NCBI RefSeq assembly: GCF_937425535.1
Contig: NZ_OW485601.1
Coordinates: 177,001-241,000 of the forward strand
Length of the DNA stretch: 64,000 bases
DNA from: Rhodovastum atsumiense
GTDB taxonomy: Bacteria; Pseudomonadota; Alphaproteobacteria; Acetobacterales; Acetobacteraceae
Direction: 5' to 3'
Both the position numbers and the translations under genes were made by a program. The notes beneath the pieces are model-generated. The model was not told where the DNA came from. It saw only the letters and a list, made by a program, of their open reading frames with translations, and did no database searches. Below are positions 7,620 through 17,804 of this stretch, piece after piece (within the stretch, counting starts at the first letter, position 1; every line of letters starts with the position of its first letter).

Positions 7620-10205
7620 TCAGGCCTCCGGCCATGTCTGTGCCAGCAGCCGGTGCACCGCCTCGGCCGAGTCCTGCGCCAGCGCCTGTTGCGCCACCCG
7701 CACGCAGTCCTCGCGGGTCAGCCCGCGCAGCAGGGCCTTGACCGCGGGAATGGCGGCCGCCGTCGCCGACAGCTCGGTGACGCCGAGGCCAACCAGCACA
7801 GGGGCGGCACGCGGCACCGAGGCGATGCCGCCGCACACCCCCACCCAGCGCGCGTGCCGGCTCGCGCCCTCGCAGGTCATCGCGATCAGCCGCAGCACGG
7901 CGGGATGGAGGCCGTCGAGCTGACGAGCCAGCAGCGGATTGACGCGGTCCATCGCCAGCGCGTACTGGGTCAGGTCATTGCTGCCGATCGAGAAGAAATC
8001 CGCCTCGGCAGCGAGCGTCGTCGCCATCAGCGCCGCCGAGGGCACCTCCACCATGATGCCGAGCTGCACCGGATCGGTGTGGCCGAGTTCCTGGCGTACC
8101 TCCTCGAACAGGGCGCGGGCGGCGCGGATCTCCTCGAGCAGCGCGATCATCGGCAGCATGATGCGGCACTGTCCGGGCGGACGGACGCGCAGGATGGCGC
8201 GGAACTGTGCGCGCAGCAGTTCCGGCCGCCACAGCCCGACACGCACGCCGCGCAGGCCGAGCGCCGGATTTTCCTCGTGCGGCAGGTCGAGATAAGGCAG
8301 TTGCTTGTCGGCGCCGGCATCGAGCGTGCGGATGATCAGCGGCCGCCCCTGCAACCCGTCGGCGATGCGCTGGTAGGTGGCGTGCTGCACGTCCTCGCTG
8401 GGTGCCGTCACCCGGTCGAGGAAGAGGAACTCGCTGCGCAACAGGCCGCAGCCCTCCGCGCCGCGTGCCAGGGCCTCGGGGATATCGGCCTCTCCGCCGA
8501 GATTGGCGACCACCTCGATCCGCGTGCCATCGGCCAGCCGGCAGTCTTCATGGGCCGCACGGAGCTGCGCCGCCGACCGCTCGCGCGCGGCGGTTACCGA
8601 CGCCTCCATCTGCACGAGCGTGCCGGCGGCGGGAAAGACGCGCAGCGTGCCAGCCTCGGCGTCAAGGATCACCGGCGCGCCTTCCGGCACGCGGGCAAGT
8701 CCCGGACCGACCGCGACCAGGGTCGGAATGCCCAGCGAGCCGGCCATGATCGCCACGTGCGAGGTGCGCCCGCCGCGGGCAAGCGCGATGCCGGCGATGT
8801 CGGTCGCCGGCAGGGTGGCGAGCTGCGAGGGCAGCAGGTCGTCGGCCAGCAGCACCGCGCGCGGCGGCAGGACAATGGCCTCCTGCGCCTTGCCGCTGAG
8901 CGCCTGCAGCACCCGCCGGCTGACGTCGCGCAGGTCGTCGGTGCGTTCGGCCATGCGATCGATGCCAAGGCCGCGCAGCACGTCGATCTGGCGGTCGATG
9001 GCGCCGTTCCAGGCGAAGCCGGCGCTCTTGCCGGCGGTGATCGCCGCGTCGGCCGCCTCGGCCAGGTCGGGATCCTCGACGAAGGCCAGATGCGCCTGCA
9101 GGATCTCGCCCTGTTGCGAGCCGGCGGGCGAGCGCCCGATCTCGGCCTGCAGGTCGCCCTGGGACTTCGTCAGGGCCTGGCGCAGGCGCTGCCGCTCGGT
9201 GTCGGGGCCGGCGCCGTGTTCCTCCACCTCCACCCGCTCGGCCCGCAGCGGGAAGGCGGTGCCCACCGCGCGGCCGGGCACGGCGGGCACGCCGGAGAGT
9301 GCCTGCTCGGTGCCGGGCTCGAAGGGCGCGGCGGGAGACGGGACGGGCGGCTCCGGGACAGCAAGCGGCGGGGCCACGGCGGGAGGCGCCGCATGGGACG
9401 GGGCCGGCCCGGATGCCTCGTGGCCTTCAGCCAGCAGGGTGGCGATCGCCTCCACCGCCGCGGCGGCATCGGGGCCGCGCGCGGTCAGGGTCAGGATGTC
9501 GCCGGCCTGGGCGCCGAGTCCCATCAACGACACGGCGCTGCGCGCATTCGCCCGGGCGTCGCGCAGGGCGATCGCGATCTCGGCCTGGTAGCCACGGGCC
9601 GCCGCCGAAACGATGCCGGCGGGACGGGCATGCAGACCGGTCGGGATCCGCAGCACCACGTCGCGGGCCACCTGCGCGCCGGCTTCCGGCGCCGGCGCGG
9701 CGGTCGCGGCGGCAGTCGCGGCAATCAGCGTGAACAGGATATCCCCGGCCGTCACTTCCCGCCCCAGGACACGATCCGCGACGGTGAAGCTCCGGTCGCC
9801 GGCGGTGACGATCACCGGGCTCACCAGACTCTTCGCCCGTCCGGCCAGCAGGGCGACATCGAAGCTGATCAGCGCCTCGCCGGTGCGCACCTGCTGGCCA
9901 ACCGCGACATGCGGCGTGAAACCGGTGCCCCCCAGGGCGACCGTATCCAGGCCGATATGCATCAGGATGTCGGCCCCATCGGCCGTGCGCAACGTCAGGG
10001 CGTGATGGGCCCGATGCAGCATGGTCACGATGCCGTCGCAGGGAGCGCGGAGGGTCGATTCCACCGGATCGATGGCCACGCCGTCGCCAAGGACGAGGCC
10101 GGCAAAAACCGGGTCTTCCAGTTCCGAAAGCGGGGTGACCCAACCGGCCAGCGGTGCCTTGATGGCTTGCTCTGGCATGGCCCGAGGAATGGTATCAGGG
10201 CTCAT
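7620..10205 (-). CDS. ptsP: Multidomain PTS phosphotransferase EIIA-HPr-EI
   Basis: This 861-residue fusion carries three PTS parts. Residues 12-160 are a glucose-type EIIA with His83 in DILMHIGLDTV. Residues about 180-270 are HPr with His192 in TGLHARPAG. The rest is enzyme I, beginning near LSGVPAVPGRAVGTAF, with GGRTSHVAIMAGSLGIPTLV as the phospho-His loop and a PEP-binding barrel containing GSNDLTQYALAMDR. It moves phosphate from PEP to the EIICB protein encoded just downstream, so the two genes make a complete PTS. The ATG at 10205 follows GAGGAAACCTC. A dyad at 10402-10418 may be its operator. Confidence 0.93.
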   Translation of the reverse strand: MSPDTIPRAMPEQAIKAPLAGWVTPLSELEDPVFAGLVLGDGVAIDPVESTLRAPCDGIVTMLHRAHHALTLRTADGADILMHIGLDTVALGGTGFTPHVAVGQQVRTGEALISFDVALLAGRAKSLVSPVIVTAGDRSFTVADRVLGREVTAGDILFTLIAATAAATAAPAPEAGAQVARDVVLRIPTGLHARPAGIVSAAARGYQAEIAIALRDARANARSAVSLMGLGAQAGDILTLTARGPDAAAAVEAIATLLAEGHEASGPAPSHAAPPAVAPPLAVPEPPVPSPAAPFEPGTEQALSGVPAVPGRAVGTAFPLRAERVEVEEHGAGPDTERQRLRQALTKSQGDLQAEIGRSPAGSQQGEILQAHLAFVEDPDLAEAADAAITAGKSAGFAWNGAIDRQIDVLRGLGIDRMAERTDDLRDVSRRVLQALSGKAQEAIVLPPRAVLLADDLLPSQLATLPATDIAGIALARGGRTSHVAIMAGSLGIPTLVAVGPGLARVPEGAPVILDAEAGTLRVFPAAGTLVQMEASVTAARERSAAQLRAAHEDCRLADGTRIEVVANLGGEADIPEALARGAEGCGLLRSEFLFLDRVTAPSEDVQHATYQRIADGLQGRPLIIRTLDAGADKQLPYLDLPHEENPALGLRGVRVGLWRPELLRAQFRAILRVRPPGQCRIMLPMIALLEEIRAARALFEEVRQELGHTDPVQLGIMVEVPSAALMATTLAAEADFFSIGSNDLTQYALAMDRVNPLLARQLDGLHPAVLRLIAMTCEGASRHARWVGVCGGIASVPRAAPVLVGLGVTELSATAAAIPAVKALLRGLTREDCVRVAQQALAQDSAEAVHRLLAQTWPEA

Positions 10206-10568
10206 GAGGTTTCCTCACAGCTCGACAGCCGGATGCACCGGCACTGCACCCGCTCGCGCCAAACGGGAAGAGCTTCCTGACGCATTCACAGTTCCGATCA
10301 GGACATTCAATACCGGCATTTTCCTCCCCGCCGCTCTTGCTCTTGCGTGCGACAGATGCGTCCACACGCCCATGTAAATCGAAACACAAGATCAAGAGCC
10401 CGTGTTGCACTGCAACACTGCTCCCGCCGTTAACGCGGCGAAAGACAAAGGAGAATATTTCAGAACAATCCCGTTTGCGGGACCCGTTGATTGACGGCAG
10501 CGGCAACCATGTCGCCGGTAACAAGGCCGCACCGGGGATGCCGTCCCGGTGCGGCCACGCGGTCGTGA
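10206..10568. promoter_or_regulatory. Upstream region of the PTS operon with a 7-bp dyad
   Basis: This 363-base gap holds no convincing gene. The dyad GTGTTGC-ACT-GCAACAC at 10402-10418 is perfect in its 7-base arms and lies about 200 bases upstream of the ptsP start. It resembles a LacI/GntR-type half-site pair and could control the PTS genes. No strong terminator was seen after the radical SAM gene. Confidence 0.35.
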
Positions 10569-11894
10569 TCAGAACTCGCTGAACTCGCTCATGCTCTTGG
10601 GATGGAGCGCCACCTTTCTCTGTGTCAGGTTCACGTTCCAGGAGGCGAAATCCGCCTGCGTGCGCGGGAAACGCAGGCGCCGCAGCATCGAGCCCCAGGA
10701 ATAGTATTCCCGTTGCATCTTCTGGACCTGGTTCACCAATTCCTCGCCCGACATGTGCACGGGGCGGAAATGGTAGAAGACGCCGGGCCAGCGATCCATG
10801 TTGGGTTCGTCGATGAGGCGATCCTCGGCCTTCAGTTTTTCATAGACGCCGGTGCCACGCAGCGGCGCGAGAACATTGAAATAGGCGGCCGGAACTTTAT
10901 GTCTCTGCAGGAATTCCAAGGTTGCTAAAAATACACTTGAATCGTCAGCATCGGTCCCGAACACAAAATTGAACGAATAGCTGATATTTTTCTTGTTTAA
11001 ATTCTCAATCATTGCCTCATAATTTTGAGATTTATTGAATTGTTTGTGCATGCCATTCAATGTAGCCTGAGAAATACTTTCAATTCCCATGTTGACATGC
11101 AACAGGCCGGAGCGCTTGGCCAGATCAAGGAACTTCTCGTCAAGGCCGAAACGGGGTGAGAACAGGGCTGACCAGCGCACCTTCAGCGGAATCAGCGCTT
11201 CCATCAGTTCCATGGTCCGCCCGGGATGACCGGCGAACTGGCTGGCGGCAAAGAAGATGTGCCGGGCGCCACATTTCCTGATTTCCTCGACGACCTCCTC
11301 AACCGGGCGATCGCGATAGCCGTAGTCGCCATTCAGGCGCCGCTCGGCACAGAAATCACAGGTATAGGGGCAGCCACGGGAGTGCTGGATGACGTAGGGC
11401 CGATAGAAGACGTAGTGCTTCGGATTCAGCAGATCCCAGCGCGGCGTCGGCATGCCCTTGAGGCAGGCGACCGAATCGCGATGGTAGAATTTCTGCAGCC
11501 GTCCGGCAGCCGCATCCGCCAGCATCCGGGGGAAAATCTCCTCCCCCTCGCCGATGCACACGGCATCGGCATGCTCGGCCATTTCCTCGCTGTAGAACGT
11601 CGCGTGGGGGCCGCCCATCAGGACGGTGACCTTCCTCTCGCGGAACCTGTCAGCGATTTCGTAGGCCCGCAGCGAGGTCACCATGCGGACGGTGATGGCG
11701 ACGACATCGACGGGCGCGTCATAGTCGATTTCCTCGACCGCGTCGTCGACCAACATCACCTGCCATTCCGACGGCGCGAGCGCCGCCAGGTACGGCATGA
11801 CCGCCCCCACCATCTTCCGCTTGCCGATTTTACGCGGACGCCGGTTATCCCGGGAAATGTACGTCGTCGCCTGGATGATCTTGAGCCTGGGCAT
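10569..11894 (-). CDS. B12-binding-type radical SAM protein
   Basis: The protein of about 441 residues has an N-terminal cobalamin-binding-like domain with VTVLMGGPHATFYSEEM and CIGEGEEIF. A radical SAM core follows with a classic CX3CX2C motif in GCPYTCDFCAERR, then FGTDADD and a C-terminal region common to the BchE/HpnJ/tetrapyrrole-hopanoid class. Such enzymes often do radical methylations or ring modifications on unactivated carbons. The ATG at 11894 is preferred; a GTG nine bases upstream is also in frame. It stands alone, divergent from a nucleotide-sugar epimerase, so it may modify a sugar or lipid of the same surface glycan. Product not identified. An AT-richer stretch near 10920-11080 suggests mixed ancestry. 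Confidence 0.8.
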   Translation of the reverse strand: MPRLKIIQATTYISRDNRRPRKIGKRKMVGAVMPYLAALAPSEWQVMLVDDAVEEIDYDAPVDVVAITVRMVTSLRAYEIADRFRERKVTVLMGGPHATFYSEEMAEHADAVCIGEGEEIFPRMLADAAAGRLQKFYHRDSVACLKGMPTPRWDLLNPKHYVFYRPYVIQHSRGCPYTCDFCAERRLNGDYGYRDRPVEEVVEEIRKCGARHIFFAASQFAGHPGRTMELMEALIPLKVRWSALFSPRFGLDEKFLDLAKRSGLLHVNMGIESISQATLNGMHKQFNKSQNYEAMIENLNKKNISYSFNFVFGTDADDSSVFLATLEFLQRHKVPAAYFNVLAPLRGTGVYEKLKAEDRLIDEPNMDRWPGVFYHFRPVHMSGEELVNQVQKMQREYYSWGSMLRRLRFPRTQADFASWNVNLTQRKVALHPKSMSEFSEF

Positions 11895-12275
11895 CACAGA
11901 CACCCCGGCAGACAGGCAGGAACGGCTGAACAGCTAATGTCTTCCAACATACTCGGCCCTTGTCCGTTCGTGAAGATCTCGATCCGCTGCACGATCAGGT
12001 TATGTTTTTAGCGAAATCATAGCGTTCGAACACGCGGCGGGGAAGTCCGTGGCGCTTCGGGCTTGATACGAAATAGAAACAGGCTTACCGATGGGAGAGC
12101 ACCGCGGACCGGAACGGACGCTTCCCGCCGCTGTCTCGTGGGGCGGCGCGAACTCACGGGACAAGTTTGCGTCCGGGCCTGCTCCGATTGCGCACCGCCC
12201 ACAGGCATTCTGCCGGCCAATGATGCATTCGCGGACGCTGTGGCTTCGCGTGCGTTCAGCGCAAGGAGTAGGTCG
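11895..12275. promoter_or_regulatory. Divergent promoter region of the glycan cluster
   Basis: The 380-base gap between the radical SAM gene and the SDR epimerase gene is less GC-rich than its surroundings near 11930-12040. It probably holds promoters for both. No clear dyad or small gene was seen. The only firm element is AAGGAG at 12264-12269 before the epimerase start. Confidence 0.35.
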
Positions 12276-13349
12276 GTGAAGGTTCTGCTAACCGGACATC
12301 GGGGCTACATTGGTTCGGTCATGGTTCCCATGCTGCTGCAGGCCGGCCACGACGTGGTCGGATGCGACAGCGATCTCTACGAGCTTTGCACCTTCGCGGC
12401 GGGCGGCACCATCGTCCCGGTCCCCACCATCCGCAAGGACGTGCGCGACCTGGAAGCCAACGAACTGGCCGGCTTCGATGCCGTCATCCACCTGGCGGCG
12501 CTGTCCAACGACCCGCTCGGCGACCTGAACCCGGACCTGACCTACGACATCAATTACCGGGCGAGCGTGCGACTCGCGCGGCTGGCGAAGCTGGCCGGGG
12601 TGCGCCGCTTCCTGCTGGCCTCTTCCTGCAGCAATTACGGCCTCGCCGGCGACGAGATGATGACCGAGTCGGGCGCGCTCAACCCGGTCACCGCCTATGG
12701 CCAATCGAAGGTCTGGGCCGAGAAGGACATCGCCGCCCTGGCAGGGGACGGGTTCTGCCCGATCTATTTCCGCCCCGCCACCGCCTATGGGCTGTCGCCC
12801 CGGCTGCGCTTCGACATCGTGCTGAACAACCTGGTCGCCTGGGCCGTCACCACGGGACGGATCTTCCTCAAGTCGGATGGCTCGCCCTGGCGGCCGATCG
12901 TGCATATCGAGGATATCTCGCGCGCCTTCATCGCCGGGTTGAGCGCCCCGGAGGAAAGCGTGTTCAACGAAGCCTTCAATGTCGGCCAGACGGCCCACAA
13001 CTATCGCATTCGCGAGATCGCCGAGGTGGTGGCCGAGGTCGTGCCGAACTGCCACCTGGAAGTGGCCTCCGACGCCGGCCCCGACAAGCGCTCCTATCGC
13101 GTCAGCTTCGACAAGATCGCGCGCACCCTGCCGGATTTCCAACCGCAATGGGATGTCCGCCGCGGGGCGGAGCAGTTGTACGCGGCCTACCGGAATTCCG
13201 GGCTGACGCTCGAGGAGTTCGAGGGCAACCGCTACCAGCGGATCGGCCACATCAAGATGCTGATGGCCAAGGGCACGATCGGGGCCGACATGCGTCGCAT
13301 CGCCTCCGTCCCCGCCGATCCGGTCACCGCCGAGGTTGCCGGCGCGTGA
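12276..13349 (+). CDS. NAD-dependent epimerase/dehydratase (extended SDR)
   Basis: The 357-residue protein begins [20 protein letters not shown], with the GxxGxxG Rossmann signature. It has the catalytic YGQSK (YxxxK) near residue 145 and a preceding Ser-rich strand [23 protein letters not shown]-type sequence and [10 protein letters not shown] mark nucleotide-sugar epimerases/dehydratases. The GTG at 12276 is chosen because AAGGAG lies seven bases upstream. It probably makes or converts an NDP-hexose for a surface polysaccharide. The next gene starts inside its stop region (GTGA), indicating translational coupling. Confidence 0.88.
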   Translation: MKVLLTGHRGYIGSVMVPMLLQAGHDVVGCDSDLYELCTFAAGGTIVPVPTIRKDVRDLEANELAGFDAVIHLAALSNDPLGDLNPDLTYDINYRASVRLARLAKLAGVRRFLLASSCSNYGLAGDEMMTESGALNPVTAYGQSKVWAEKDIAALAGDGFCPIYFRPATAYGLSPRLRFDIVLNNLVAWAVTTGRIFLKSDGSPWRPIVHIEDISRAFIAGLSAPEESVFNEAFNVGQTAHNYRIREIAEVVAEVVPNCHLEVASDAGPDKRSYRVSFDKIARTLPDFQPQWDVRRGAEQLYAAYRNSGLTLEEFEGNRYQRIGHIKMLMAKGTIGADMRRIASVPADPVTAEVAGA

Positions 13350-14686
13350 CCGTCCCGGGCTGGTCGGGAACCGGCGGGCGATCGCTCGCCGGCAGGCTGG
13401 ACGAGGAGGGCATCGGCGCGGAAATCTTCGCCCTGGTGGCGGATATCTATCCGATCTGCCGCAGCATCACCGGCAACGGTGTCAGGGAGACCTTGCGGCG
13501 TCTCGGCCGGCACATCCCGCTGACCGTCCATGAGGTGCCGACGGGGACCCAGGTGTTCGACTGGACCATCCCGCGCGAGTGGAACATCCGCGACGCCTAC
13601 ATCGCCGATGACTCGGGCCGGCACGTCGTGGATTTTCGTGACCACACCCTGCATGTGGTCAATTACAGTACGCCCGTCCATGTCCGGATGCCGCTCGCGC
13701 AACTGCGCCAGCACATCTTCACCCTGCCCGATCAACCGGACCTGATCCCCTACCGGACCTCCTATTACGAAGAGCGCTGGGGCTTCTGCATGGCGCATAA
13801 TGCGCTGATGGCGCTGCCGGACGGGATCTATGAGGCACGCATCGACGCCACGCTGCAGGATGGCAGCCTGACCTATGGCGAATTCCTCCATCCCGGTGAC
13901 AGCGACGAGGAATTCCTGTTCTCGGCGCATGTCTGCCACCCCTCGCTGGCCAACGACAATTGCGCCGGGCTCGCCCTGCTGACGCGACTCGCCGCGCGAC
14001 TGGCACCGCTGCGCACCCGCTACAGCTATCGCTTCCTGTTCGCCCCCGGCACCATCGGGGCGATCACCTGGCTCGCCCGCAACGAGCTGGTGGCAAGCCG
14101 CATCCGCCACGGCCTGGTGCTGTCCTGCGTAGGCGATTCCGGCGGGCCGAGCTACAAGCGCAGCCGGCAGGGCGACGCGGCGATCGACCGGGCGATGGCG
14201 CATCTGCTCCACCATGCCCCGGGAACACCGACGGTCACCGACTTCGTTCCCTACGGCTATGACGAAAGGCAGTTCTGCTCGCCCGGCTTCAACCTGCCGG
14301 TCGGCTTGTTCCAGCGCAGCCGGTTTGGCAGCTTCCCCGAGTACCATACCTCGGGCGACAACCTTTCCTTCGTCCGGCCGGAGCATCTGGCCTCGTCCTA
14401 TCGGACCATCACCGCGGCCATCGACATCATCGAGAACGATCAGCGGCTGCGGAACGTGCTGCCCAAATGCGAGCCCCAGCTCGGGCGTCGGGGCCTGTAT
14501 GCGGCGATCGGCGGCAGCCAGGCCGGGCCGTCCAGGAGCATGGCCATGCTCTGGACGCTCAATTTCGCCGATGGCCACCATTCGTTGCTCGACATCGCCG
14601 AGCGGGCGGGGCTGCCGTTCAGCGAGATTGCCGAAGCCGCGAGCATTCTGGAAATCCACGGCCTGCTGGTGCCGGCGTCGGGATAA
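13346..14686 (+). CDS. DUF4910-type zinc aminopeptidase-like protein
   Basis: The 446-residue protein belongs to the DUF4910/DUF2172 group found in polysaccharide clusters. The likely metal residues of an M28-like site are in [34 protein letters not shown] and [15 protein letters not shown] short winged-helix-like tail ([19 protein letters not shown]) ends the protein. The GTG at 13346 overlaps the SDR stop. True peptidase activity is not shown for most of this group. Its constant association with sugar-nucleotide genes suggests amide or acyl processing of a sugar intermediate. It converges on the deacetylase gene with only 21 bases between them. Confidence 0.75.
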   Translation: MTVPGWSGTGGRSLAGRLDEEGIGAEIFALVADIYPICRSITGNGVRETLRRLGRHIPLTVHEVPTGTQVFDWTIPREWNIRDAYIADDSGRHVVDFRDHTLHVVNYSTPVHVRMPLAQLRQHIFTLPDQPDLIPYRTSYYEERWGFCMAHNALMALPDGIYEARIDATLQDGSLTYGEFLHPGDSDEEFLFSAHVCHPSLANDNCAGLALLTRLAARLAPLRTRYSYRFLFAPGTIGAITWLARNELVASRIRHGLVLSCVGDSGGPSYKRSRQGDAAIDRAMAHLLHHAPGTPTVTDFVPYGYDERQFCSPGFNLPVGLFQRSRFGSFPEYHTSGDNLSFVRPEHLASSYRTITAAIDIIENDQRLRNVLPKCEPQLGRRGLYAAIGGSQAGPSRSMAMLWTLNFADGHHSLLDIAERAGLPFSEIAEAASILEIHGLLVPASG

Positions 14687-14707
14687 CGGCTCGTTCGCCG
14701 TCCCCGT

Positions 14708-15361
14708 TCACTGCAGGATCGCCTTCGACACGACGAACGCCTCGGCATAGCGTTCCGGCGCCCGGCATTCCATGCCACGCAGGCGTGCAAGCCCCCGGAA
14801 GGTCTCGGGGTCGAACCAGTCCTTCGCGCGCTGGGTCGCAAAGCTGGTTTGGAGCAGCGCAAGCTTGCGCTCCAGGGTGTCCATGGAGATCGGCATATAG
14901 ACGTTAGGCCGCCCCAGGTCGCCGTCCCATTTCGGGATCTCGTATTCCAGGATCAGGTGATTGCGGAAGGCATTCCAGGTGAGCCGCCGCAGCTCGCGAT
15001 GATCCTGGTGCGCATCGTCCGCCCGGTGGGTCAATATGACATCCGGCCGGGCCCGCGCGGCCAGATCCTGCACCCAGTCCTTGATGTCGCCGCCCTGGTT
15101 GGGGAAATACCCGTCGCGGAACTGCCCGAGCTCGATGCGCCGGCTCCGGGCGCCGGCCAGGAAGGCCTCCGCGGAAGCCATTGCCTCGGCTTCACGCGGG
15201 CCGACCGCGCTGAGCACACACCAATGGACATCAAGCTGCACGCCGGCGGCGATCCAGCCAAGGATCGTCCCGCCGGCGCCGATCTCGATATCGTCGGCAT
15301 GGGCGCCAAGACAGAGCACCGACAGGGACTCGCCCGGACGGGCCAGCGCCAGGCCCCTCAT
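14708..15361 (-). CDS. PIG-L/LmbE-family N-deacetylase
   Basis: The 217-residue protein carries the zinc motif AHADD (GAHADDIEIGAGG at about 19-31) and the second metal motif HQDH in ADDAHQDHRELRR. Members remove acetyl groups from N-acetylglucosaminyl or related amino-sugar compounds. It shares an ATGA-type 4-base overlap with the cytidylyltransferase gene upstream, so the two are translated together. It likely deacetylates an amino-sugar intermediate of the local glycan. Confidence 0.85.
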   Translation of the reverse strand: MRGLALARPGESLSVLCLGAHADDIEIGAGGTILGWIAAGVQLDVHWCVLSAVGPREAEAMASAEAFLAGARSRRIELGQFRDGYFPNQGGDIKDWVQDLAARARPDVILTHRADDAHQDHRELRRLTWNAFRNHLILEYEIPKWDGDLGRPNVYMPISMDTLERKLALLQTSFATQRAKDWFDPETFRGLARLRGMECRAPERYAEAFVVSKAILQ

Positions 15362-16170
15362 TCCGCGGCGACCACCTGCTGCCCGCGCTTGCCGGCATAG
15401 TCGCCGAACAGCCAGGGCATCTCGCCGCGTTCCACCATGTCCTCCAAGACCTGACGGTCACGCAGCGTGTCCATCGACCGCCAGAAGCCATCGTGCTTGA
15501 CGGCCATCAGCTTGTCGGCCTCGATCAGTCGCTTGAACGGCTCCAGAACGAGTTCCTCCCCCTCGCGCATGTAGTCGAAGATTTCCTGGCGCAGAATGAA
15601 GTAGCCACCATTGATCCAGATATCCGACCGTTCCGAACTGCGGAATTCCAGCACCCGGCCATCCGGGGCAATATCCGCCAGATGGTAGGTCAAGGGCGGA
15701 CGGGTGGCGACGAAACAGGCAACCTTGCCGCTTCTGCGGAAACGCTCGATCATCTCGGGCAACATCAGGTCCGTGAGCCCGTCGCTGTAATTGGCAAGGA
15801 ACATCTCCTCGCCACGGACATGGTCACGCACCGCCCACAGCCGTTCGCCGATATTCCGCCAGATGCCGGTATCGACCATGCTGACGCGCCAGTCCTCGGT
15901 CGGCTTGCCGATGATCTCGACATTCCGCCCCTGGCCGGACACGACGCAATCGGCATAGAGCTGATGCTTGTAGTTGAGGAAGTACTCCTTGACGACGTTC
16001 GCCTTGTAGCCCAGGCACAACACGAAATCCCGGTGCCCGAACTGGCTATAGTACTGCATGACATGCCAGAGAATGGGGTGCTGACCCACCGGAATCATCG
16101 GCTTCGGGATGTTTTCGGAATATTCGCGAATGCGGGTCCCGAGACCACCACAAAAGAGCACGACCTTCAT
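15358..16170 (-). CDS. rfbF: Glucose-1-phosphate cytidylyltransferase-like nucleotidyltransferase
   Basis: The 270-residue protein begins MKVVLFCGGLGTRIREYSEN, with the GGxGTRxxE nucleotide-binding signature, and then PKPMIPVGQHPILWHVMQYY. LGYKANVVKEYFLNY and FVATRPPLTYHLADI are typical of RfbF/DdhA. It joins CTP and a sugar 1-phosphate to give a CDP-sugar, the entry point to CDP-dideoxyhexose or branched-sugar synthesis. A CDP-glucose 4,6-dehydratase is not obvious nearby; the SDR at 12276-13349 could serve. It overlaps its neighbours on both sides by four bases. Confidence 0.88.
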   Translation of the reverse strand: MKVVLFCGGLGTRIREYSENIPKPMIPVGQHPILWHVMQYYSQFGHRDFVLCLGYKANVVKEYFLNYKHQLYADCVVSGQGRNVEIIGKPTEDWRVSMVDTGIWRNIGERLWAVRDHVRGEEMFLANYSDGLTDLMLPEMIERFRRSGKVACFVATRPPLTYHLADIAPDGRVLEFRSSERSDIWINGGYFILRQEIFDYMREGEELVLEPFKRLIEADKLMAVKHDGFWRSMDTLRDRQVLEDMVERGEMPWLFGDYAGKRGQQVVAAE

Positions 16171-17459
16171 GGACAGACATCCTTTGGATCGATGATCGTT
16201 GGCTCAGGAATCGGCACGATGAATTTCCCTCCCCACTCCGCGACATGCCGCATCTGCCGGGTGATCTCCGTCTTCAGATTCCACGGCAGGATCAGCAGGT
16301 AATCGGGACGTGCCGCGTCGATCGCCTCGACGGGGCGGATCGGCACGTGCATGCCGGGGGTGAACAGGCCGTGCTTGTAGGGATTGCGGTCCACGGTGAA
16401 GTCGAGGAAATCCGGGCCGATGCCGCAGTAATTCAGCAGCGTGTTGCCCTTGCCCGGCGCGCCATAGCCACAGATACGGTGGCCGGCATCCCGCAGGTCG
16501 ATCAGCAATGACAGCAGACGGCGCTTGGTGCGCTTCACCTGCTCGGCGAACGGGGCATAGGCGGCGACGTCATCGAAGCCGAGTTGCTTTTCCCGGGCCA
16601 GCAGCGCCGCCACGGCACCACTCGCCTCGTGGCGCGATTCCGCCCGGGCGAGATAGACCCGCAAGGAGCCGCCATGGGTCGGGAGTTCCTCGACATCGAC
16701 GATCCGCAGGCGATGCCGCTCCGCCATGTGCGCGATGGTCAGGAGCGAGAAATAGGAGAAATGCTCGTGATAGATGGTGTCGAACTGATTCTCCGCCATC
16801 AGCCGCGCGAGATGCGGGAATTCCAGGGTGATGATGCCCTCTGGCTTCAGCAGCACGCTCATGCCCGCGACGAAGTCGTTCAGGTCCGGAACCTGCGCCA
16901 GGACGTTGTTGCCGGCGATCAGGTCGGCCTGGCGCCCCTCGGCCACCAGTTGCTGCGCCAGAGCAACGCCGAAGAACTCCACACGCGTCGGGATGCCCTT
17001 CCCGATCGCGACCTTCGCAACATTGGCCGCCGGCTCGATGCCCAGCACCGGCACGCCAAGCGGCGGGAAGTGCTGCAGCAGGTAGCCGTCATTGCTTGCG
17101 AGTTCGACGACCAGGCTCTCCGGTCCCAGGCCGAACCGCGACGTGACCTTCTCGCAATAGGCCTTGGCGTGCGCCACCCAACTGGTCGAGTAGGACGAGA
17201 AATAGGCATATTCGCGAAAGATATGCTCCGGGCTGACATATTCCTTGAGCTGCACCAGGAAGCATGTGTCGCAGATCAGCGCATGCAGCGGGAGATACGG
17301 TTCCATCGCGTCGAGCTGTTCCGCGCGGAGGAAGCTCTCGCACAGCGGCGACATGCCAAGGTCGATAAAGCTGTGGTGCAGCCCGGCGCCACACAGGCGG
17401 CAGGTACCAACCGGCCGAGCGGCCGTGACGGACAGCTCCGGCAAGGATTGGAGCTTCAT
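16167..17459 (-). CDS. SAM-dependent C-methyltransferase with N-terminal zinc domain
   Basis: The protein has about 430 residues in three parts. Residues 15-75 are a zinc-binding domain with CRLCG and CDTCFLVQL. A class I SAM fold follows with LVVELASNDGYLLQHF. The C-terminal domain (GYGAPGKGNTLLNYCGI) is typical of TylC3/NovU-like sugar C-methyltransferases. These add a methyl at C3 of an NDP-4-keto-6-deoxysugar. ATG 17459 is preferred over an upstream TTG. Its pairing with RfbF and an RmlC-like epimerase is a common gene set for 3-C-methyl sugars. Confidence 0.88.
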   Translation of the reverse strand: MKLQSLPELSVTAARPVGTCRLCGAGLHHSFIDLGMSPLCESFLRAEQLDAMEPYLPLHALICDTCFLVQLKEYVSPEHIFREYAYFSSYSTSWVAHAKAYCEKVTSRFGLGPESLVVELASNDGYLLQHFPPLGVPVLGIEPAANVAKVAIGKGIPTRVEFFGVALAQQLVAEGRQADLIAGNNVLAQVPDLNDFVAGMSVLLKPEGIITLEFPHLARLMAENQFDTIYHEHFSYFSLLTIAHMAERHRLRIVDVEELPTHGGSLRVYLARAESRHEASGAVAALLAREKQLGFDDVAAYAPFAEQVKRTKRRLLSLLIDLRDAGHRICGYGAPGKGNTLLNYCGIGPDFLDFTVDRNPYKHGLFTPGMHVPIRPVEAIDAARPDYLLILPWNLKTEITRQMRHVAEWGGKFIVPIPEPTIIDPKDVCP

Positions 17460-17804
17460 GACCAAGATCCGGTGATGGTCCCGGAGGTCGGGGCCTTCCT
17501 GCAGTTGCGTGGATGATGAAGGAGATGGTTCACGCTCCGCAGCTCCTGCTCATACTTGATGACCTTGGGCATGATCAGGCACGGTTTCCTTTGGTCGCGA
17601 CGGGGGCCATCGAAAATTTGTGCCGTAATCGGCACACTGTATTGCCTGGTCCTGTCGCGGCTGGTGTGCCCCCCAGATCCTGCCAAACCGGCCCCGGCCC
17701 CGGCCCCGGCTGCAGGACATCAAGCGCTATTGATCGCCACCGAAATGGCATCCGCACGTTCCCGGCTGGACAGCGGGTGCATGACCGGACATGTAACGGA
17801 CGTC
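17460..17804. promoter_or_regulatory. Divergent region with a 6-bp dyad and CCGGCC repeats
   Basis: This 345-base gap separates the C-methyltransferase gene from the RmlC-like gene. It contains GTGCCG-TAAT-CGGCAC (17620-17635), a possible operator, and nearly four tandem copies of CCGGCC (17688-17710). An upstream in-frame extension of the RmlC gene crosses the repeat but shows no family homology. Confidence 0.4.

Noticed and set aside
5478-10280. A 1600-codon open frame on the + strand opposite the PTS genes
   Set aside because: It is antisense to nagE and ptsP, is rich in Arg/His/Gln with no domain, and is explained by the GC codon bias of the true genes.
17556-17804. N-terminal extension of the RmlC-like protein
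   Set aside because: It runs through CCGGCC repeats, has no family similarity, and the family starts at the Met encoded at 17805.
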